This document shows positions 6,964 to 10,818 of a stretch of 10,818 bases of DNA, piece after piece. Position 1 is the stretch's first letter. Every line of letters begins with the position of its first letter. A program made the position numbers and the translations under genes. This DNA is from Candidatus Binatus soli. GTDB lineage: Bacteria; Desulfobacterota; Binatia; Binatales; Binataceae. The stretch is taken from contig DLMJ01000002.1 of assembly GCA_002479255.1 (NCBI GenBank), positions 22,786 to 33,603 of the forward strand, written 5' to 3'. The notes beneath the pieces are model-generated. The model made no database searches and had not been told where the DNA came from. It saw only the letters and a program-made list of their open reading frames with translations.

Positions 6964-7689
6964 TCAGCCGAGATGCTCTTTGAAGAACGCGATGGTCCTG
7001 GCCCACGCCTCTTTGGAATGCACGGGATGGAACGACGGACGATCGTCGCACATGAAGCCGTGATCGGCGTCCGGGAAAGAGACCACCTCGGCCGGCTTGC
7101 CGGCCTTCTTGAGCGCGTCGCGAAATTCGTCCACTTCGGTGATCGGAATGAACGCGTCCTTGCCGCCGAAGAAGGCCAGCACCGGGGCGTTGAGACCGTC
7201 GACGTATTCGATGGGCGGTTTCACGCCCGGCTGCCGCGACTTCACCATCCCGCCACCGTAGTACGGCGCGGTGGCTCTGACAGCGGAGTTGCGGCACGCG
7301 GTCATGAAAGCGACGCGACCGCCCATGCAGAATCCGACGGTACCGAACGCGGGCTTGACCTCCTTCAACGCCTTGAGGTGATCGATCGCGGCGCCCATGT
7401 CTGCGACGATTTGATCATCGTTGACCGAGCCCATCAGGCGAAAGGCGCCGGGCAAATCGTTGTAGCCGACGACGTTGTTGGGTTGGCGAAAGTAAAGATT
7501 TGGAGCGATCGCGACGAAGCCTTCGGCCGCGAATCGATCCGTGATGCGTTTGATGTGATCGTTGAGGCCGAACGCTTCCATCACGACGACCAGCGCGGGA
7601 TGCGGACCTCCGGACGCAGGGCGCGCGAGATGCGCCGGCATCTTCTCGGCGCCGGTACGAATCGATACTTCATTCGAGACGACTTCCAT
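6964..7689 (-). CDS. Dienelactone hydrolase family alpha/beta hydrolase
   Basis: A 241-residue alpha/beta hydrolase of the dienelactone hydrolase (DLH) family. In the characterised enzymes this fold hydrolyses dienelactone in chlorocatechol breakdown, but the family is broad and no catechol-pathway gene is present here. The catalytic triad is recognisable: Cys121 in the GFCMGG nucleophile elbow, Asp178 in GGKDAFIP and His210 in DADHGF. Glu38 in VVMEAFGL matches the Glu that controls the nucleophile in DLH. There is no signal peptide, so it is cytoplasmic. The start ATG (7689-7687) is fixed by a very good AGGGAGG eight bases upstream; the open frame extends further but that part has no family similarity. 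It is divergent from the rhomboid gene and followed by a terminator-like hairpin. The substrate is unknown. Confidence 0.93.
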   Translation of the reverse strand: MEVVSNEVSIRTGAEKMPAHLARPASGGPHPALVVVMEAFGLNDHIKRITDRFAAEGFVAIAPNLYFRQPNNVVGYNDLPGAFRLMGSVNDDQIVADMGAAIDHLKALKEVKPAFGTVGFCMGGRVAFMTACRNSAVRATAPYYGGGMVKSRQPGVKPPIEYVDGLNAPVLAFFGGKDAFIPITEVDEFRDALKKAGKPAEVVSFPDADHGFMCDDRPSFHPVHSKEAWARTIAFFKEHLG

Positions 7690-7945
7690 GATTGAAACCT
7701 CCCTAAAAAGATTCCCGTCCGCCGGCAAGCGGGTCGCGATCCCGGATGGCGTTTGACGCCGTCGCCAATCCCGCGATCTTTCTCGCATACAACGAGGCCC
7801 GGCTCAAGTGAGACAGTCCGACCAGGCGCTCGCATAAGAAAGTTCACTTTTTCACTGCCGCGCGCGCCGTCTCGCGCCGACCCGCCGCGCGCCGCTAGTA
7901 TTGCTCCGCCGGTCGATCAATCCGTGTGCCCGGCGTGATATTCCT
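7690..7945. other. Divergent intergenic region, hydrolase / rhomboid
   Basis: This 256-base gap must hold the promoters of two divergent genes. No convincing -35/-10 pair stands out on either strand. Small features seen are GGCGT-TTG-ACGCC at 7748-7760 (five-base-pair hairpin) and two direct copies of TTCACT at 7843-7848 and 7851-7856. No gene, tRNA or mobile-element end is visible. Confidence 0.5.
7698..7702 (-). promoter_or_regulatory. Ribosome-binding site of the dienelactone hydrolase gene
   Basis: GGAGG on the minus strand, within AGGGAGG, lies eight bases before the ATG at 7689. It decides this start over upstream in-frame codons. Confidence 0.85.
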
Positions 7946-8668
7946 ATGATCCCGCTTCGCGACAACGCCGCGCCGCGCCGGCTGACTCCAATCAACACCG
8001 CGCTGATCGCCGCGAACATCGCAGTGTTCGTCTACGAACTGTCACTTGGCGCGGGCGTAACAGCCTTCGTGGGCAGATTCGCGATGGCGCCGGCGGCGGT
8101 CACGCGCGCGCTCTCGGCCAACGCTCTCACATGGCAAAAACTGGCCGTGCATCGGAGCATCGGCGCGCTCGCGCCGTTGATGACGACTGTCACGTCGATG
8201 TTTGTCCACGGCGGTTTCTGGCACGTCGCGGGCAACATGCTGTATCTTTTCATCTTTGGCGCGGCTGTCGAGAATCGGATGGGCGCGTCGCGGTACATAA
8301 TCTTTTATCTCGCTGCGGGAATCGCCGCGGCGCTCGCAACGGTGTGGATGGCGCCCGAGTCGAGGGTCCCCGTGATCGGCGCGAGCGGCGCGATTGCCGG
8401 CGTGCTCGGCGCGTACTTCATCCTCTACCCGCGCGGGCGCATCCTGACGATTATCCCGATTTTCATCTTCGTCCAGTTCGTCGAAATTCCGGCGGTCATC
8501 TACCTGATGCTCTGGTTCGCGGTGCAGCTCTACGCGGGACTCGAAGAAGGCGGTCGTGCGGCGACGATGGCGGGTGGAGTTGCGTGGTGGGCGCACGTCG
8601 GCGGCTTCATGTTCGGAGTAGCGCTTGGTCCGATGCTGGCGGTGAATCGTCCGCGCCGGCGACGATAG
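7946..8668 (+). CDS. Rhomboid family intramembrane serine protease
   Basis: A 240-residue multi-spanning membrane protein of the rhomboid family, which cleaves substrate helices within the lipid bilayer. The catalytic dyad is present: Ser147 in the GASGAIAG motif and His217 in AHVGGFMFG. The helix-2 motif HGGFWHVAGNMLYLFIFG supplies His93 and Asn97, which normally form the oxyanion site. About six membrane helices fit the hydrophobic runs. The start ATG at 7946 gives MIPLRDN, typical of this bacterial subgroup, although its ribosome-binding site is poor; an in-frame TTG at 7901 is less likely. The protein ends in a basic tail (RPRRRR). Its substrate is not indicated by its neighbours. Confidence 0.92.
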   Translation: MIPLRDNAAPRRLTPINTALIAANIAVFVYELSLGAGVTAFVGRFAMAPAAVTRALSANALTWQKLAVHRSIGALAPLMTTVTSMFVHGGFWHVAGNMLYLFIFGAAVENRMGASRYIIFYLAAGIAAALATVWMAPESRVPVIGASGAIAGVLGAYFILYPRGRILTIIPIFIFVQFVEIPAVIYLMLWFAVQLYAGLEEGGRAATMAGGVAWWAHVGGFMFGVALGPMLAVNRPRRRR

Positions 8669-8704
8669 CGCCAGCCGATCGCGCATCAACTGTGGACAGA
8701 GTGG

Positions 8705-8719
8705 TGACAACGGTTGTCA
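8705..8719. promoter_or_regulatory. Perfect 7-1-7 palindrome, possible operator
   Basis: TGACAAC-G-GTTGTCA is fully symmetrical, 36 bases after the rhomboid stop and about 270 bases before dnaB. The 7-1-7 layout with TGA/TCA ends recalls Fur-family boxes (TGATAATNATTATCA), but the inner bases differ. No U-run follows, so it is not an obvious terminator. Confidence 0.35.
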
Positions 8720-8977
8720 TTTCGCTGTGGTAGCGGTCGAAACCGTCGCGAGCGTCTCGAGCGCCGATAACTCGTTCGAAGAAAAATGTGATCGAACTGT
8801 GGATTTCCGTTGCGCCAATTCAGAAACACCTTTGCCGCCAGTCTTCTCCGCTCCGCGCGCCCCTGTGGAGAGAGGGCTGACGAGCTCTTGAATACCTGTT
8901 CGTCCGCGGTGCATCGCGAATTTCGGCGTTGCCAAGCCTGGCGCTCATTCGCTAGTACGGGGCCTCTGAAAGATTTT

Positions 8978-8982
8978 GGAGG
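8978..8982 (+). promoter_or_regulatory. Ribosome-binding site that fixes the dnaB start
   Basis: GGAGG lies five bases before GTG at 8988 and overlaps the alternative in-frame TTG at 8976, which makes the GTG the better start. An ATG at 8986 is out of frame. Confidence 0.75.
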
Positions 8983-8987
8983 TTGAT

Positions 8988-10370
8988 GTGGCGGGCGCGG
9001 CAGACGATATCCTGAGGCGGGTTCCACCCAATAACTTAGAAGCGGAACAGTCGGTTCTTGGCGCAATCTTGCTCCTGAACGAGGCGATCAATCACGCAAT
9101 CGAAATCCTTGCGGCTGAAGACTTCTACCGCGAGTCACATCGGCAAATCTTTCAATCGATGGTCGAGCTCACAGACCGAGGTGAGCCCGTCGATGCGATC
9201 ACCCTGACCGATATCCTTCGCAACAAGGGCCTGCTCGAGCAGATAGGCGGCTCCGCCTACATCGCGGAGCTGGCGTCGGTCGTGCCGACTGCATCCAACG
9301 TGCCCTATTACGCGCGAATCGTGCGCGAGAAGTCTGTGCTGCGCAGCCTCGCCTCGATCGCGACAGATATCGCCAGCAGCGCCTACGGGATGCCGAGCGA
9401 TGTAGATGCCTTCTTGGACCAGGCCGAGCACCGTATCTTCGAGATAGCTGAACGGCGAATCAGACCTTCGTTCCACTCGATGAAGGAATTGACGAAAGAT
9501 TCGTTGGGCATCCTCGAGCGGATGTACCAAAACCGCGATTTGATCACCGGCGTGCCGAGCGGCTTCATCGATCTCGATCGCATCACGGCGGGCTTCCAGC
9601 CGTCGGACCTGGTTATCATCGCGGCCCGCCCCAGCATGGGCAAGACGGCGCTCGCGCTGAACATTGCGTCTTACGCGGCGATGGCCGCGGACCCGCCGGT
9701 GGGCGTCGCGTTTTTTTCGCTGGAAATGTCCAGGGAGCAACTTGCGCTGCGCATGTTGTGCTCGGAGGCGCGGGTGGACAGTGCGCGTGCGCGGTCAGGG
9801 TATTTGGGCGAGAAGGACTTTCCGAGGCTGGCGGGGGCCGCGGCACGGCTGTCGGAAGCGAGTATCTATGTTGATGACAATTCGAACACCACAGCGCTCA
9901 CGCTCAAAGCTAAGTGCCGTCGCTTGAAACGCGAGCGCGCCAAGAACCTGGGCCTGATAATCGTCGATTACCTTCAGTTGATGGGTTCCGCGAAGCCCGG
10001 TGAAAATCGCGAAAAGGAAATCGCGGAAATCTCGCGCTCGCTCAAGGCGCTGGCGAAAGAACTCCAGATCCCGGTGATCGCGCTCTCGCAACTCAACCGG
10101 CAAGTCGAGTCGCGCGAGAACCGCCGTCCGATGCTGGCGGATCTGCGCGAGTCGGGCGCGCTCGAGCAGGACGCCGACGTGATCGCGTTCATCTACCGCG
10201 AGGAAATGTACAAGGGCAAGGACAGCAAGGAGCCGGGCGTGGCCGAGGTGATCATCGCCAAGCAGCGCAACGGCCCCACCGACACCGCGAAGCTCACCTA
10301 TATCAGCAACTACACCCGCTTCGAGAACTACACGCCGGAGACGGGAGTCTTCGAGGATACGGGAAACTAG
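8988..10370 (+). CDS. dnaB: Replicative DNA helicase DnaB
   Basis: A 460-residue replicative helicase, the usual length for DnaB, which forms a hexameric ring and unwinds DNA at the replication fork using ATP. The N-terminal DnaB domain (about 10-115) begins VPPNNLEAEQSVLGAILL. After a linker comes the RecA-like motor: Walker A RPSMGKT with Lys219, the FFSLEMS motif, Walker B LGLIIVDYLQLM with Asp327, the ALSQLNR motif and the C-terminal KQRNGPT segment with the conserved arginine. There is no intein. I chose GTG at 8988 because of the GGAGG five bases before it. The upstream neighbour is a rhomboid gene, not the rplI ribosomal cluster often found before dnaB. Downstream lies a lower-GC accessory gene after a short gap. 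Confidence 0.97.
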   Translation: MAGAADDILRRVPPNNLEAEQSVLGAILLLNEAINHAIEILAAEDFYRESHRQIFQSMVELTDRGEPVDAITLTDILRNKGLLEQIGGSAYIAELASVVPTASNVPYYARIVREKSVLRSLASIATDIASSAYGMPSDVDAFLDQAEHRIFEIAERRIRPSFHSMKELTKDSLGILERMYQNRDLITGVPSGFIDLDRITAGFQPSDLVIIAARPSMGKTALALNIASYAAMAADPPVGVAFFSLEMSREQLALRMLCSEARVDSARARSGYLGEKDFPRLAGAAARLSEASIYVDDNSNTTALTLKAKCRRLKRERAKNLGLIIVDYLQLMGSAKPGENREKEIAEISRSLKALAKELQIPVIALSQLNRQVESRENRRPMLADLRESGALEQDADVIAFIYREEMYKGKDSKEPGVAEVIIAKQRNGPTDTAKLTYISNYTRFENYTPETGVFEDTGN

Positions 10371-10399
10371 AACGGGAAACAGAGTCAAAACGACAGGCA

Positions 10400-10418
10400 G
10401 ACCCATCCACGATGGGTC
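10400..10418. terminator. Hairpin between dnaB and the accessory gene
   Basis: GACCCATC and GATGGGTC form a perfect eight-base-pair stem around CAC, 30 bases after the dnaB stop. The T-run is missing, so it is only a possible terminator. A second weak inverted repeat, CTAGC/GCTAG, follows at 10422-10437. Confidence 0.35.
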
Positions 10419-10471
10419 GTTCTAGCGCGAGTGCTAGCCGATCCTGTGCTTTTCTGGGAGACTGTTTTCGT

Positions 10472-10818
10472 ATGGAACCGATGTCCGTCGAGGCTCTTGC
10501 TAAACAATGCAGCGCAACATGGCCTGCTATTAACGCGGCTCGGGCGAAGACTCGCGAGAAGATTGATCTGGTCAAAAAAGAGCTTATCAAACTGGACGAT
10601 CCTCAAGTGTCCGTCGTCGTTATGGGCTCGGTCGCTCGCGGTGAGGTAACGGAAGGTAGCGATTTTGACTGGATGCTTTTAATAGATGGGGCCTCCGACC
10701 CAGAACATTTTACGCTCGCCGGAGCAATCGCCGAGGCTTTGGAGAAAATTGGGATCAAGAAACCAGGTCCAACCGAAACATTTGGCAAACTCGTGAGTGT
10801 ACGTCGTCAGAACCTTTT
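10472..10818 (+). CDS. Nucleotidyltransferase-fold protein, N-terminal part (runs off window)
   Basis: The first 115 codons of a protein cut by the window end. Residues about 47-72 contain VVVMGSVARGEVTEGSDFDW, the GS-x(n)-DxD signature of the polymerase-beta-type nucleotidyltransferase fold, in which GS binds the nucleotide and the two Asp bind metal. The SDFDW form and the later KKPGPTETFG stretch recall GlnD-like/DUF294-type nucleotidyltransferases more than the short MntA-type toxin-antitoxin enzymes, but that is from memory. The ATG at 10472 has GGGAG 11 bases upstream; ATG at 10481 is an alternative. GC is about 51 percent (hand count over 10481-10818) against 68 percent in a dnaB sample (10081-10140), and TTA and ATA codons occur. 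This suggests recent acquisition. Substrate and role (signalling, defence or metabolism) cannot be told from this part. Confidence 0.75.
   Translation, partial: MEPMSVEALAKQCSATWPAINAARAKTREKIDLVKKELIKLDDPQVSVVVMGSVARGEVTEGSDFDWMLLIDGASDPEHFTLAGAIAEALEKIGIKKPGPTETFGKLVSVRRQNL

Larger units (their letters stand above)
8669..8987. other. Gap upstream of dnaB with repeated elements, no clear gene
   Basis: In these 319 bases between the rhomboid gene and dnaB I see no convincing full gene, tRNA or mobile-element end. It contains a perfect palindrome (8705-8719) and TGTGGA three times on the plus strand (8691, 8798, 8864), the first two within the longer repeat AACTGTGGA. A 30-codon frame from GTG at 8788 starts VIELWISVAPIQKHL, which faintly resembles an excisionase-type helix-turn-helix start but ends soon after. 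The dnaB promoter is presumably here but was not identified. Confidence 0.55.

Noticed and set aside
599..7512. Cyanobacterial origin suggested by the HIP1-like octamer
   Set aside because: The proteins do not look cyanobacterial to me and the octamer alone is not diagnostic; the enrichment is kept as a finding instead.
7690..7788. N-terminal extension of the hydrolase to 7788
   Set aside because: The Arg-rich extension has no family similarity and the strong ribosome-binding site at 7698-7702 would lie inside it.
7896..7901. TAGTAT as a -10 element for the rhomboid gene
   Set aside because: No matching -35 sequence at 16-18 bases upstream; the region there is all G and C.
1..10818. CRISPR arrays, tRNA/rRNA genes, insertion sequences, inteins
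   Set aside because: No regularly spaced repeats, cloverleaf-like sequence, transposase motifs or terminal inverted repeats were seen, and DnaB reads through without an insertion.

Overview
The window is a stretch of GC-rich bacterial chromosome carrying nine complete genes and the start of a tenth. The gene set (a UPF0182 membrane protein, a cytoplasmic NarL-type two-component pair, a nitroreductase, a dienelactone hydrolase, a rhomboid protease and replicative helicase DnaB) and its general style suggest an uncultured soil-type bacterium of the deltaproteobacterial/Binatota kind. That placement is an impression from protein style, not a search result.

Layout. 43-3123 (+): a small DUF1232-like membrane protein followed 12 bases later by a 917-residue UPF0182 protein, probably co-transcribed and ending in two GC-rich hairpins. 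3315-5656 (+): a soluble HisKA_3 sensor kinase whose stop codon overlaps the start codon of its NarL/FixJ response regulator, with a nitroreductase gene 48 bases further on. 6485-7689 (-): a dienelactone hydrolase gene and, downstream of it, a small putative lipoprotein gene. A strong intrinsic-terminator-like hairpin plus T6 lies between them on that strand, inside the codons of the predicted signal peptide. 7946-8668 (+): a rhomboid intramembrane protease. 8669-8987: a 319-base gap with a perfect 7-1-7 palindrome and three same-strand TGTGGA elements. 8988-10370 (+): dnaB. 10472 to the window end (+): the N-terminal part of a nucleotidyltransferase-fold protein. This last gene has clearly lower GC and uses AT-rich codons (TTA, ATA), so the window may end at the edge of an acquired region.

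How the genes work together. The kinase-regulator pair is the only obvious signalling unit; the nitroreductase just downstream on the same strand is a candidate co-transcribed or regulated gene. The other genes look like independent housekeeping or accessory functions. I did not find a clear, complete, novel multi-gene system. The best leads are the terminator inside the lipoprotein signal sequence, the partial accessory nucleotidyltransferase, the strong excess of the palindrome GCGATCGC (a core of CGATCG) across the window, and the structured gap in front of dnaB.
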